From CAYPGJ01 sp050174775 (GTDB taxonomy: Bacteria > Planctomycetota > Phycisphaerae > Phycisphaerales > UBA1924), in assembly GCA_050174775.1 (NCBI GenBank), contig JBFXJP010000001.1, forward strand, positions 372,001-436,000: 64,000 bases of DNA, given 5' to 3'. The position numbers and the translations under genes are program-made. Numbering within the stretch: the first letter of the stretch is position 1; every line of letters begins with the position of its first letter. A model generated the notes under the pieces. The model ran no database searches. It saw nothing but the letters and a program-made list of their open reading frames with translations, and was not told the DNA's origin. Positions 6,700 through 15,582 of this stretch are shown in pieces.

Positions 6700-8208
6700 A
6701 TGGCCAAGAGCACATCCGCGGCTTCGGGGCGGGGCGCTGCCTCCGCTCGCAAGAAGTCCGCATCGAGTTCGGGTTCGCGGAAGGTACCGGCGAAGGGGAA
6801 GCGGGGCGAGGAGAAGCCGCGCTCCCGGAAGTCGTCCGGACGCACGTACGGTGAGGCGCTGGCGTATCTGACGGATCGTCCGGACGTCGAGCGCATGCGG
6901 CTGACGCGCGAGATGCGCGATCGCTTCAAGCTGGATCGCACGATCGCGCTGATGAAGGCGCTGGGGGACCCCCAGAAGGAGTTCCGTTCGGTCCACGTGG
7001 CCGGGACGAAGGGGAAGGGCTCGGTCGCCACGATGACGGCGTCGTGCCTGGAGGCGTGCGGGTACACGGTCGGTCTCTACACGAGCCCGCACCTCGTCGA
7101 TGTTCGTGAGCGCATCCTGCTCAACGGCGCGATGATGTCGACGGGGGAGTTCGCGGGGCTGGTGGATCGCGTGGCGGACGCTGCCAAGAAGGTGGAGACG
7201 CGCCACGGCCCGTGCACGTTCTTCGAGCTGATGACGGCGGTCTCGTTCCTGCGGTTCGCGGAGCAGGCCGTGGACATCGCGGTGCTCGAGGTCGGTCTGG
7301 GCGGGCGTTTGGACTGCACGAACGTGGTGACGCCCGAGATCACGGCGATCACGGCGATCGGGAAGGACCACACGCAGATCCTCGGGGACACGGTGGAGGA
7401 GATCGCGCGCGAGAAGGCGGGCATCTTCAAGAAGGGGGTGCCGGCGCTCACGGTGGATCAGCCCAAGCCGGTGCTGGAGGCGTTGCGTCAGTGCGCGGAG
7501 GCCGCGGGGACGACGCTTGCGGTGCTGGGCAAGGACATCGAGTTCTCGTTCCGGTTCGAGGCGAGCCCGGACCTGGGGCCGCACCGTCGGGTGTGCGTGG
7601 CGTCGTCGCGCACCGGGTTCGAGCATCTCGCGGTGCCGCTGCCGGGCGAGCATCAGGCGCACAACTGCGGCTTGGCGCTGGCGATCCTGGATCGTCTGCG
7701 GGAGAAGGGCTTTGAGACGCCCGAGCCGGCGGTGGCGCGCGGGCTGGCGCGGACGCGTGTTCCCGGTCGGATGGAGCTGGCGTGGACGAAGCCCAGGATC
7801 CTCCTCGACGTGGCGCACAACGAGGACTCGATCGCGTCGCTGATCAAGGCGATCGGCGGGCACGTGCCGTACGACTCGATGGTGATGATCTTCGGGTGCT
7901 CGGCGGACAAGGACCTCGACGGGATGCTGGCCAAGGTGGCGCTGGGCGCCGACAAGGTGATCTTCACCCGCGCGGCGAACTCGCCGCGCGCGGCGGACCC
8001 GAAGGAGCTGCAGCGTCGGTTCGTGGCGATGTCGGGGAAGATGACGCAGGTGGCGGAGACGCTGCCGGACGCGTTGAACCTCGCTGCGCGGGCCGTGTCT
8101 CGGGGCGACCTGATCTGCGTGACGGGGTCGTTCTACATCGTGGGGGAGGCGAAGCAGCATCTGGCGGACCTTGTGGCGCGCCGGGCTGGGGACGAGGGCG
8201 GGGATTGA
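6700..8208 (+). CDS. folC: Folylpolyglutamate synthase / dihydrofolate synthase
   Basis: 502-residue Mur-ligase-superfamily enzyme that adds glutamate to dihydropteroate and/or tetrahydrofolate using ATP. The nucleotide-binding loop HVAGTKGKGSVATM is at residues 99-112. Other FolC blocks are present: YTSPHLVDVRERI, LEVGLGGRLDCTN, DHTQILG, PGRMEL and DVAHNEDSI. The first roughly 47 residues form a basic Ala/Ser/Lys extension (AKSTSAASGRGAASARKK) that ordinary FolC proteins lack; it is probably disordered. The start is set by the -10-like TATGAT 8 nt upstream. leuS follows 43 nt later with its own -10-like element. Whether it has one or both activities cannot be judged from sequence alone. Confidence 0.93.
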   Translation: MAKSTSAASGRGAASARKKSASSSGSRKVPAKGKRGEEKPRSRKSSGRTYGEALAYLTDRPDVERMRLTREMRDRFKLDRTIALMKALGDPQKEFRSVHVAGTKGKGSVATMTASCLEACGYTVGLYTSPHLVDVRERILLNGAMMSTGEFAGLVDRVADAAKKVETRHGPCTFFELMTAVSFLRFAEQAVDIAVLEVGLGGRLDCTNVVTPEITAITAIGKDHTQILGDTVEEIAREKAGIFKKGVPALTVDQPKPVLEALRQCAEAAGTTLAVLGKDIEFSFRFEASPDLGPHRRVCVASSRTGFEHLAVPLPGEHQAHNCGLALAILDRLREKGFETPEPAVARGLARTRVPGRMELAWTKPRILLDVAHNEDSIASLIKAIGGHVPYDSMVMIFGCSADKDLDGMLAKVALGADKVIFTRAANSPRAADPKELQRRFVAMSGKMTQVAETLPDALNLAARAVSRGDLICVTGSFYIVGEAKQHLADLVARRAGDEGGD

Positions 8209-8236
8209 CACGGAACCGCGGTGCTTCGCGGGTGAT

Positions 8237-8242
8237 TACACT
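8237..8242 (+). promoter_or_regulatory. -10-like hexamer, near-leaderless start of leuS
   Basis: TACACT ends 9 nt before the leuS ATG at 8252. The intervening bases are CT-rich, with no Shine-Dalgarno. Confidence 0.5.
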
Positions 8243-8251
8243 CTCTGCCCC

Positions 8252-11200
8252 ATGAGCGAAGCCCGACCGACCAGTACAGGCGCGGATGATGCGCCGGCGC
8301 ACCGTTACACGGCGGCGCTGGCCGACCGGATCGAGCGCCGGTGGCAGGAGGTCTGGGAGGAGCGGGGGACGTTCCGGGCGCTGAACCCGGATGACCCGGG
8401 CTTCGACGCGTCCAAGCCTAAGACGTACATCCTGGACATGTTCCCGTACCCGAGCGGGTCGGGGCTGCACGTGGGGCATCCGGAGGGGTACACCGCGACG
8501 GACATTCTGGCGCGCTACCGGCGGATGTGCGGGCACAACGTGCTGCACCCGATGGGGTGGGACGCGTTCGGCCTGCCTGCGGAGCAGTACGCGGTGCAGA
8601 CGAACGTGCATCCGCGCGTGACGACGCAGCGCGCGATCGAGACGTTCCGCCGGCAGCTGAAGCGGTTCGGGTTTTCGTACGACTGGTCGCGCGAGATCTC
8701 GACGATCGACCCGGGGTATTACAAGTGGACGCAGTGGATCTTCCTCCGGTGCTACAACGCGTGGTACGACCGGCGGGCGAACGGGGGGAAGGGCGCGGCG
8801 CGGCCCATTCAACGGCTGATCGACGATCTGGCGAATGAGCGTCTGCTTGTTTCGCCGAGCGGTGAGTTGAAGGAGCCGCCGGCCGGGAGCGCGGCGATCG
8901 CCGGGTTGGCGGGTTCGCCGGGTTCGGGCGGCACCGCGGGCGCGCTGCGGACGTGGGTGGAGCTGAGTGAGGAGGAGCGGCGCGCGGTCATCGACTCGCA
9001 GCGCCTGGCGTATCTCGGGGAGCAGACGGTGAACTGGTGCCCGGAGCTGGGCACGGTGCTGGCCAATGAGGAGGTGATCGACGGTCGGAGCGAGCGCGGC
9101 GGTTTCCCTGTGACGCGCGTCGCCATGAAGCAGTGGGTGTTCCGCATCACGTCGTATGCGGAGCGCTTGCTCGAGGATCTGCGGTTTGTCGATTGGCCGG
9201 AGTCAACGCGGACGCAGCAGGAGGAGTGGATCGGGCGGTCGGAGGGGGCCGAGGTCGAGTTTGCGCTGACGGAGGAGGGGGGCAAGGGGGGAGAGAGCAT
9301 CCGGGTGTTCACGACGCGTCCGGACACGCTGTTCGGCGCGACGTACCTGGTGCTGGCGCCAGAGCACCCGCTGGTGGCGGACATCACGACGCCTGCGCGG
9401 CGCGCGGAGGTGGTGCGGTATATCGAGTCGGTGTCGGGGCGGTCGGACATCGAGCGGCAGGAATCGAAGGAGAAGACGGGGGTGTTCACGGGGGCGCATG
9501 CTGTGAACCCGGCCACGGGGGAGCCGATCCCGATCTGGATCGCGGACTACGTGCTGATGGGGTACGGGACGGGCGCGATCATGGCGGTGCCGGCGCACGA
9601 CGAGCGCGACTTCGAGTTTGCGCGAGCGTTCAACCTGCCGATCCGGGACGCGGTGCTGACGCCGCCGCTGGCCGCGGTCGCGTCGTTCTGCGCGAAGTGG
9701 ACGCCGGACGCGGCGCCGGGCGTGGCGCCGGAGGAGCTGCTGGCGGACTACGTGGGCGTGATGGTGTCGCGCAGCGTGATGGATGAGGAGGAGGCGTTCC
9801 GGTATGCGGCGAGCGGGCGCGTCTCAGCCGATCCGGGCGTGCGCGAGGAGCTGAAGAAGAAGTACGCCGCGGCGGACGCCGGGGACGGCGCGGCCACGCA
9901 GGAGGGTTTGCTCGGGGGCGTGACGGGAGAGCGGCGCGGGCTGATCGCGTCGGTGTGGCGCGACGCGCTTGAGCCGATGCTCGAGCAGGGGATCGACGCG
10001 CTGATCGAGGCCGCGGCGGACGGCCGGCTCGTGGAGACGCTGGGTCGCGCTGCGCCTGAGCCGGGCGTGAACGTGCATTCGAGCAACTCGGAGGTCTCGC
10101 TGAACGGTCTGCACACGCCGCAGGCAAAGAAGGCGATGATCGAGTGGCTGGAGACGTCGGGGAACGGTCGTCGGACGGTGAACTTCAAGCTGCGCGACTG
10201 GCTGTTCTCACGTCAGCGGTACTGGGGCGAGCCGTTCCCGATGGTGTATGACGAGGAAGGGCGAGCGCACCCGCTGCCGGAGGTGGAGCTGCCGGTGACG
10301 CTGCCGGAGATCGAGGACTTCAAGCCGGTGAAGAGCGACACGCCGAGCCCTCCGCTGGGTCGCGCGGGGGCGTGGCGTGACGTGGAGATCGGCGGGCAGC
10401 GGTATCGTCGCGAGACGAACACGATGCCGAACTGGGCGGGGTCGTGCTGGTACTACCTGCGGTACGTCGATCCGACGAACAAGCAGCGGTTCGTGGGGCG
10501 CGATGCGGAGCGATATTGGATGGGTGAGGGCGAGCAGGGGGGTGTTGATCTGTACATGGGGGGCGCGGAGCACGCGGTGCTGCACCTGCTGTACGCGCGG
10601 TTCTGGCACAAGATGCTGTTCGATCTGGGTGAGGTGAGCACGCCGGAGCCGTTCCGGAGGCTGCGTCACCAGGGGCTGATCCTGTCGTACGCGTACCAGC
10701 GGAAGAACGGGGGGCTGGTTCCGACGGACGAGGTGGAGGAGGTGAGTGAGGGGAAGTTCGTCGAGCGCGCGACGCGCGAGCCGGTGTCGCAGATCGTCGC
10801 GAAGATGAGCAAGAGCCTGAAGAACGTGGTGAACCCGGACGACGTGATCGCGGAGTTCGGGGCGGACACGTTCCGGCTGTACGAGATGTACATGGGGCCG
10901 ATCGAGGCGAGCAAGCCCTGGAACCCGCGCGACATCGTGGGGCCGTTCCGGTTCCTGCAGCGGCTGTGGCGGCTCGTGTTCGACGAGAGCACCGGCGAGC
11001 TGCGCGCGCTGCCCGACGACAAGGCCGATCCCAGGCTCGACCGTCTGCTCCACCGCATGAACAAGAAGGTGGGGGACGACATCGAGGCGCTGTCGTTCAA
11101 CACGGCCATCGCGGCCATGATCGAGTTCGTCAACGAGGCGACGAAGACGGGGGCCACGAGATCGCAGCTGGCGCGCCTCGCGCGCGTGCTCTGCCCGTTC

Positions 11201-11488
11201 GCGCCGCACATCGCGGAGGAGATCTGGGCGCGACTGGGGCACACGTCGCTGTGCTCGCTCGAGCCTTGGCCCACGCCTGACCCCGCGCTGCTCGTGGATC
11301 AGAGCGTGGAGATCGTGGTGCAGGTGAACGGGAAGGTCCGGGGGAAGATGGAGATCCCGACGGGGGCGGACGCGGCGGCGATGGAGGCGGCGTTGCACGC
11401 CGATCCGCGCGCTGCGGAGTGGCTGCAGGGCAAGACGCCGCGCAAGGTGATCGCGGTGCCCGGGCGGCTGATCAACGTGGTGCTGTGA
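8252..11488 (+). CDS. leuS: Leucyl-tRNA synthetase with two large insertions
   Basis: Class I synthetase that charges tRNA-Leu in the cytoplasm. The HIGH-type motif is HVGH (residues 73-76) after YPSGSG, and KMSKS is at 851-855. The zinc/editing region and C-terminal anticodon and tail domains are recognisable (VNWCPELGTVLANEEV, GRSEGAEV, TRPDTLFGATY, YWGEPFPMVYDE, WNPRDIVGPFRFLQR). At 1078 residues it is about 200 longer than the E. coli enzyme (about 860). One extra block of about 70-80 residues precedes VNWCPE and contains an Ala/Gly/Ser-rich stretch. A second of about 110 lies between the editing domain strand NLPIRDAV (about residue 460) and VNVHSSNSEVSLNGL (about 604). The reading frame is intact throughout, so these are insertions and not frameshifts. 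The start is the ATG behind the TACACT element. Confidence 0.97.
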   Translation: MSEARPTSTGADDAPAHRYTAALADRIERRWQEVWEERGTFRALNPDDPGFDASKPKTYILDMFPYPSGSGLHVGHPEGYTATDILARYRRMCGHNVLHPMGWDAFGLPAEQYAVQTNVHPRVTTQRAIETFRRQLKRFGFSYDWSREISTIDPGYYKWTQWIFLRCYNAWYDRRANGGKGAARPIQRLIDDLANERLLVSPSGELKEPPAGSAAIAGLAGSPGSGGTAGALRTWVELSEEERRAVIDSQRLAYLGEQTVNWCPELGTVLANEEVIDGRSERGGFPVTRVAMKQWVFRITSYAERLLEDLRFVDWPESTRTQQEEWIGRSEGAEVEFALTEEGGKGGESIRVFTTRPDTLFGATYLVLAPEHPLVADITTPARRAEVVRYIESVSGRSDIERQESKEKTGVFTGAHAVNPATGEPIPIWIADYVLMGYGTGAIMAVPAHDERDFEFARAFNLPIRDAVLTPPLAAVASFCAKWTPDAAPGVAPEELLADYVGVMVSRSVMDEEEAFRYAASGRVSADPGVREELKKKYAAADAGDGAATQEGLLGGVTGERRGLIASVWRDALEPMLEQGIDALIEAAADGRLVETLGRAAPEPGVNVHSSNSEVSLNGLHTPQAKKAMIEWLETSGNGRRTVNFKLRDWLFSRQRYWGEPFPMVYDEEGRAHPLPEVELPVTLPEIEDFKPVKSDTPSPPLGRAGAWRDVEIGGQRYRRETNTMPNWAGSCWYYLRYVDPTNKQRFVGRDAERYWMGEGEQGGVDLYMGGAEHAVLHLLYARFWHKMLFDLGEVSTPEPFRRLRHQGLILSYAYQRKNGGLVPTDEVEEVSEGKFVERATREPVSQIVAKMSKSLKNVVNPDDVIAEFGADTFRLYEMYMGPIEASKPWNPRDIVGPFRFLQRLWRLVFDESTGELRALPDDKADPRLDRLLHRMNKKVGDDIEALSFNTAIAAMIEFVNEATKTGATRSQLARLARVLCPFAPHIAEEIWARLGHTSLCSLEPWPTPDPALLVDQSVEIVVQVNGKVRGKMEIPTGADAAAMEAALHADPRAAEWLQGKTPRKVIAVPGRLINVVL

Positions 11489-11512
11489 GGGGAGCGGGCC
11501 CCCTGGCGTGCC

Positions 11513-12685
11513 TCACGGCATCGGCGGAAACTGGCGGAGCTGATCGGAGAGGTTCTGGATGTCCCGCGCGCGCTGGATGACGCTCTCGCGCAGGGCGCGC
11601 CGCTCCTCGTTGGTGAGACGCGGATCGGCCAGACGTTCGGTGTCGAGCTCGAGCTGCTCGCGGAGGTCGGTGACGCGCCGCATGATCAGGTCGCGCAGGC
11701 CCTGGTTGGGCGGGTTGGCGGGCAGGGCGTTGACGTTGTTGCGCCCTTCCGCGGCGCGGAAGCCTCCCCGGACGCGCGCGTTGTCGTCACGCCACTGTCC
11801 CACGGAGGCCTGGAGCAGGAAGGGCTGATCACGCCCTGCGGAGGCCTGACCGCCGGCGACCAGGCCGCCCTCCGTGCCCGTGTCGTAGGCGCCGCGACGC
11901 TGCGTGCGCCAGGAGTCTCTGGGCACGGCCACTTCGATGACGTTGGTTTCGTCCGCGGCGGCGAGCCCTCGGCGTCGCATGCGGATGTCCCACGAGCGAT
12001 TGAGCTCGTCCGGGGCGACGAAGTTGCCCTGCTTGAGGTCTTCGTAGCGGCCGAGGGGCACCCTGAGGTTCAGCCGTTCTTCTCCCCGCCGGACGATCAT
12101 GGGGATCTCTTCGGTTTGGATGTAGGAGCGGACGACGTCGCGGAGGAGCTCGGTGTTGGCGGGGGCGTTCTCGAGGGAGACGCCGCCGATGTTGACGATC
12201 ACGTCATCCGGCTTGAGAACGTCCGCGGACGGGAAGCCGGGGGTGAGCCCCGCGATGGCCACGCCCTCGCTGGTCGTGGGGGGCTGCTGCATGGAGATGC
12301 CGATGGCGGGCCTCGGCTCTGAGGCGAACCGGCGGCGCAGCGCGTCAAGGACGCGGGAGTGCGCTTCGGGTGAGAGCGCGCCCTGGCCGGCCAGCGCCTC
12401 GAGGCTTTCGGTGGAGATGCTCTCGTCCGTGGCGATCTTGTTCGTCGCGCTCTCACGCGTTTCGAACTCGTCCGCGTCGAGGTCTCGGACCAGGGTGATG
12501 AGGGCGTCGCTGGGCTGCGCTTCCGTGGGCGATGGCTTGGCGTTTCCGGTGATGGTGGAGAGCAGCGAGCCGATGGAGGGCTTGGCGTCCGCGGGCTTCG
12601 GCGTCGTCGGCTCGCCCGCGAGCACGCTCGCCGACCAGCACACTGCAAGACCCGCTGCCTGGAATGCCGCTCCGCGCCGCATCAT
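11513..12685 (-). CDS. Secreted PDZ-domain protein of unknown function
   Basis: 390 residues starting with a Sec signal peptide (MMRRGAAFQAAGLAVCWSASVLA). A Pro/Ser/Thr-rich spacer follows, then a helical region, then a PDZ-like domain (RPAIGISMQQ, VAIAGLTPGFPSADVLKPDD, VIVNIGGVSLE) around residues 150-250. The C-terminal part is Arg/Asn/Gln-rich with a predicted coiled coil (RDLIMRRVTDLREQLELDTERL and following residues). There is no protease triad, so it is not an HtrA enzyme; a periplasmic adaptor role is more likely. The start is the first of two tandem Met codons at 12685; further upstream the frame is not convincing. It converges on the leuS terminus with a 24-nt gap and is the last gene of the tpiA-secG-yicC-kinase direction of transcription. 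Confidence 0.6.
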   Translation of the reverse strand: MMRRGAAFQAAGLAVCWSASVLAGEPTTPKPADAKPSIGSLLSTITGNAKPSPTEAQPSDALITLVRDLDADEFETRESATNKIATDESISTESLEALAGQGALSPEAHSRVLDALRRRFASEPRPAIGISMQQPPTTSEGVAIAGLTPGFPSADVLKPDDVIVNIGGVSLENAPANTELLRDVVRSYIQTEEIPMIVRRGEERLNLRVPLGRYEDLKQGNFVAPDELNRSWDIRMRRRGLAAADETNVIEVAVPRDSWRTQRRGAYDTGTEGGLVAGGQASAGRDQPFLLQASVGQWRDDNARVRGGFRAAEGRNNVNALPANPPNQGLRDLIMRRVTDLREQLELDTERLADPRLTNEERRALRESVIQRARDIQNLSDQLRQFPPMP

Positions 12686-12785
12686 GGAGCCTCCATCGTA
12701 CCGTCGGAGCCGCCATGCCCCAACGCTCGTGTGTACCGGTTCACCGTCAGAGAGTTTAGGCCGGCCCGATCGGGAGGTGCAGGCC

Positions 12786-13946
12786 CTATTCCAGCAGGAG
12801 ACGGACGAGTTTCTCGGCCTCTCGCTCCATCCACTCGGTCTTGCGCCGCACCATCGAGAGGAATGCGGCGCCGTCGAAGCCCGCAAACTGCCCCGCAGCC
12901 GCGATCGGCGCCACCGCTTCCACGATGAGGGCCTCGATCATGAGCCACGGCAACGCACGGACCTCGGGGGTGGAGAGCACACAGCCTTCCACGGAGTCGT
13001 ACCCTCGGCAGAACCGCTTAAATCTGCTTTCATCCAGATATTCCGGCCAGTCGTTCAGCTCCTGCCCGGTCATGAGGATCGAGAACTGGAGGGCGCCGTT
13101 GGCGACGTCCAGAGCCCGGGGCTCGGGGCGGACGCCGTCAAAGTCGATGACCGCCACGACGCGCGTGCCCCGGAAGAGCGTGTTCCCCGGGTGCCAGTCG
13201 CCGTGGACGATCTGGCGGGGCCAGCCCGCGAGCCCCTCCCGGTTGGCGTTCGCGGCGGCGCGCTCGTAGAGCGCTGCCAGAGCGGCGCACGTCTCCGTGT
13301 TGTTGAGCTTCTCGCCGATGACCACGAGTTGCTCGCCGACCTGTCGCGCGCCGTGGTACGACGCTGCGAAGTGCGTCTCGTCCGTGCGGAAGTCGGCGAG
13401 GATCTTGTGGAAGAGCGCGAGGGCGCGCCCGGCTTCGGTGGTGGCTGGGAGGGAAGCGTCGTACTTGGTCCCCGGGATGAACTCGAACATCTCGTAGATG
13501 CGCCCGCCGATCCGCACGAACGTGGCGTGTGTGTCGCGCCGGCGCAGCAGCGCGGGGACGGGGAACTGGCGCTTGGCCAGATGCTCCTGGACCGCGTGCG
13601 CCATGGCGACGCGCTCGAGGTCGTCGCGCCCCGGCGCCCGACGCTTCAGGAGGAACGCGCCTTCCGTGGAGGAGATGATGAGCTTGGGCGCGCGTCGGGA
13701 GCCGCGCCGGAACTCCTGCAGCGCCTGGATCACCCCGACGTCGTAATGGGAGAGGACGATGGCGAGCTCTTCGGGGCCGTAGGACTCCCGGACCACCTGC
13801 GCGCCGGAGGGCCCGCGCTCGGCCGAAGATGCGACGAGCCCGATGCTGGCGGAGAGGCGCAGGCCGGTGCCCGACACGATCGGCCCGATCGACCACGCGC
13901 CGGATTGCTGTGAGGGATCGGGAACGTTGGACGGCGCCTCGCCCAT
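12786..13946 (-). CDS. Aminoglycoside-phosphotransferase-fold kinase
   Basis: 386-residue member of the APH/choline kinase/homoserine kinase II superfamily. The catalytic loop HGDWHPGNTLF supplies the Brenner-type Asp and Asn, and AVIDFDGVRPEPRALDV is the metal-binding DFD segment. An ATP-binding Lys is expected in the GAFLLKRR stretch. Such proteins phosphorylate small hydroxyl substrates or act as spectinomycin/aminoglycoside kinases, but the substrate here is not predictable. The first 60 residues are low-complexity. The start is placed at MGEAPSNV (13946), with a possible GTG (VTRAETP) a few codons upstream. It follows yicC by 143 nt on the same strand. Confidence 0.72.
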   Translation of the reverse strand: MGEAPSNVPDPSQQSGAWSIGPIVSGTGLRLSASIGLVASSAERGPSGAQVVRESYGPEELAIVLSHYDVGVIQALQEFRRGSRRAPKLIISSTEGAFLLKRRAPGRDDLERVAMAHAVQEHLAKRQFPVPALLRRRDTHATFVRIGGRIYEMFEFIPGTKYDASLPATTEAGRALALFHKILADFRTDETHFAASYHGARQVGEQLVVIGEKLNNTETCAALAALYERAAANANREGLAGWPRQIVHGDWHPGNTLFRGTRVVAVIDFDGVRPEPRALDVANGALQFSILMTGQELNDWPEYLDESRFKRFCRGYDSVEGCVLSTPEVRALPWLMIEALIVEAVAPIAAAGQFAGFDGAAFLSMVRRKTEWMEREAEKLVRLLLE

Positions 13947-14089
13947 GGGCGTCTCTGCTCTGGTCACGCTCTCGGGGGTTCGGCTCAACCCAGGGCCATC
14001 CTGCAGGGCGGCGCGCCGCACGCGATGGTGTGCGTGCGGTCTGGCTCCGCCGGCGCACACTATACGTTCACGGACGGGGAGGGCTCCCC

Positions 14090-14971
14090 TCACTCCACGT
14101 TCTGCGCCTGCTCCTTGATTCGGTCGATCGCGCCCTTCACCTCCACGATGTCCCGGGACATCTCGGCGTCGGAGCACTTGCTGGCGATCGTGTTCGCTTC
14201 GCGGAGCATCTCCTGCGCGAGGAAATCAAGGGTGCGGCCGACCGGGGCGCCGTCCTTGCGCGAGATCAGCTCCCCGAACTGCGCGAGGTGCCCCTTGAGG
14301 CGAGCGAGCTCCTCCGCCACGTCCGTCCGCTCCGCGTAGACCGCGATCTCCCGGATCAGGTCCGCCGGCTCCACCCGCAGGTTGGCCTCCGACAGCAGCG
14401 CATCGATCCGCGAACGGAGACGAGTTTCGTACTCCTGCACGGCCTTGGGCGCGCGCTCGGTGAGGCGCGTGAGGCGCGTCTCGATCACGTCGAGGTGGGA
14501 TTGGAGATCGCCCCGGATGTCGGCGCCCTCGCGCGTGCGCATGTCGACGAGCTTGGTGAGCGCCTTCTCGAGGAGCGCGAGCAGCACGCTCCGCGCACGC
14601 TCGATGCGGGCCTCCTCGTCCGCCGGCGGCTCGAGCACGCCCGGGAGCGCGAGCAGGCCCGCGTCGAAGCCGGACGGCGGGGCGCCCAGCGCCTCTCGGA
14701 TCTGGTCCATGTACGAGGCGAGCGCCTGCGTGTTGATACGGTGCGCGGCCGCGGTCGCGTCGTCCGCGAAGCGCGCCGTCAGCGTCACCGTCCCGCGGAC
14801 GAGACGCTTGCGCAGCACGGCCTCGATCTCGGCTTCGAGACCCTGCAGGTCCTCCGGCAGTCGGATCGTCGTCTTGAAGTAGCGGCTGTTGAGGGAGCGC
14901 ACCTCGAGAAAGGCGCGCACGCCGTCCGAGTTCGAGGCCGACTCGCCATAGCCCGTCATGCTGCGGATCAC
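14090..14971 (-). CDS. yicC: YicC-family endoribonuclease
   Basis: 293 residues, the usual length for YicC. The N-terminus VIRSMTGYGES and the C-terminal block (VGRTLDFLAQEMLREANTI, then MSRDIVEVKGAIDRIKEQ) are diagnostic. E. coli YicC is reported to be an endoribonuclease acting on small RNAs; this is family knowledge and is not visible here. The start is the GTG at 14971 and not the ATG four codons later, because AGGAGG lies 7 nt before the GTG and the family normally begins M-I-R-S-M-T-G-Y. It is 56 nt downstream of secG. In many genomes this gene sits next to gmk; here it follows tpiA and secG. Confidence 0.93.
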   Translation of the reverse strand: MIRSMTGYGESASNSDGVRAFLEVRSLNSRYFKTTIRLPEDLQGLEAEIEAVLRKRLVRGTVTLTARFADDATAAAHRINTQALASYMDQIREALGAPPSGFDAGLLALPGVLEPPADEEARIERARSVLLALLEKALTKLVDMRTREGADIRGDLQSHLDVIETRLTRLTERAPKAVQEYETRLRSRIDALLSEANLRVEPADLIREIAVYAERTDVAEELARLKGHLAQFGELISRKDGAPVGRTLDFLAQEMLREANTIASKCSDAEMSRDIVEVKGAIDRIKEQAQNVE

Positions 14972-15027
14972 TCGAGCGCCTCCTGTCCCACCCCCCGCGC
15001 GGAAGGATTTGTTTCTGTTGGGGGGGA

Positions 15028-15504
15028 TTACTGAGGCTTCGGCTCGCCGCCCGCTTCCGAACCGGCCGGCGGCGCGGGGGTGGTCTCGGCGGGCTGCTCC
15101 GGCGCGGGCTGCGCGGGAGGCTGGGTGTTCTCCACCGGCGCCGTCTCGTTCGTCGTGGCCGGCGGCGTCGTGGTTCCGGCGCCGGCGCCCTCGACGGGCT
15201 GCGGCGCGGACGTGGCGGCGGGGATCGCGGGGCCAGCGGCCGAGGGACGGACTGCGAAATTCAGCCCGCACGCCATCAGCAGGAAGAGCACGAAGACGGT
15301 GATCGTGGCGATCGTGAGGGCGTCCCCCGTGCGCGCGCCGAATGCGGTCTGGCCCGAGCCGGCCGAGGAGCCGAAGGCTCCGGCAAGACCACCGCCCTGG
15401 GGCCGTTGGATCAGGATCACAAGGATCATGCAGACGGAGAGGAAGAGAAACGCGACGACCATCATGGCCGTGACCCACGGTGCAAGTCCCAATAACGCGA
15501 TCAT
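15028..15504 (-). CDS. secG: Preprotein translocase subunit SecG
   Basis: Small inner-membrane partner of SecYE. Two hydrophobic segments (about residues 10-30 and 60-80) flank the conserved cytoplasmic loop ILIQRPQGGGLAGAFG. The protein is 158 residues, about twice the length of a minimal SecG, because of an Ala/Pro/Glu/Thr-rich C-terminal tail of about 75 residues with no recognisable fold. The tail should be exposed on the far side of the membrane. The start is the ATG at 15504; the open frame continues upstream without good signals. It lies 78 nt downstream of tpiA, a gene order (tpiA-secG) that is common in bacteria. Confidence 0.93.
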   Translation of the reverse strand: MIALLGLAPWVTAMMVVAFLFLSVCMILVILIQRPQGGGLAGAFGSSAGSGQTAFGARTGDALTIATITVFVLFLLMACGLNFAVRPSAAGPAIPAATSAPQPVEGAGAGTTTPPATTNETAPVENTQPPAQPAPEQPAETTPAPPAGSEAGGEPKPQ

Positions 15505-15582
15505 CCGGTTCGACTCCTGGGGCTGTCCGCCCCGATGCGAAAGGCCTCCAGTGTACACCGCTCGGACGGGCCCGTCGTTGAT

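Noticed and set aside
6640..8211. Long minus-strand frame of 523 codons opposite folC
   Set aside because: Arg/His/Pro-rich translation is typical of the antisense of a GC-rich gene; folC on the plus strand is certain.
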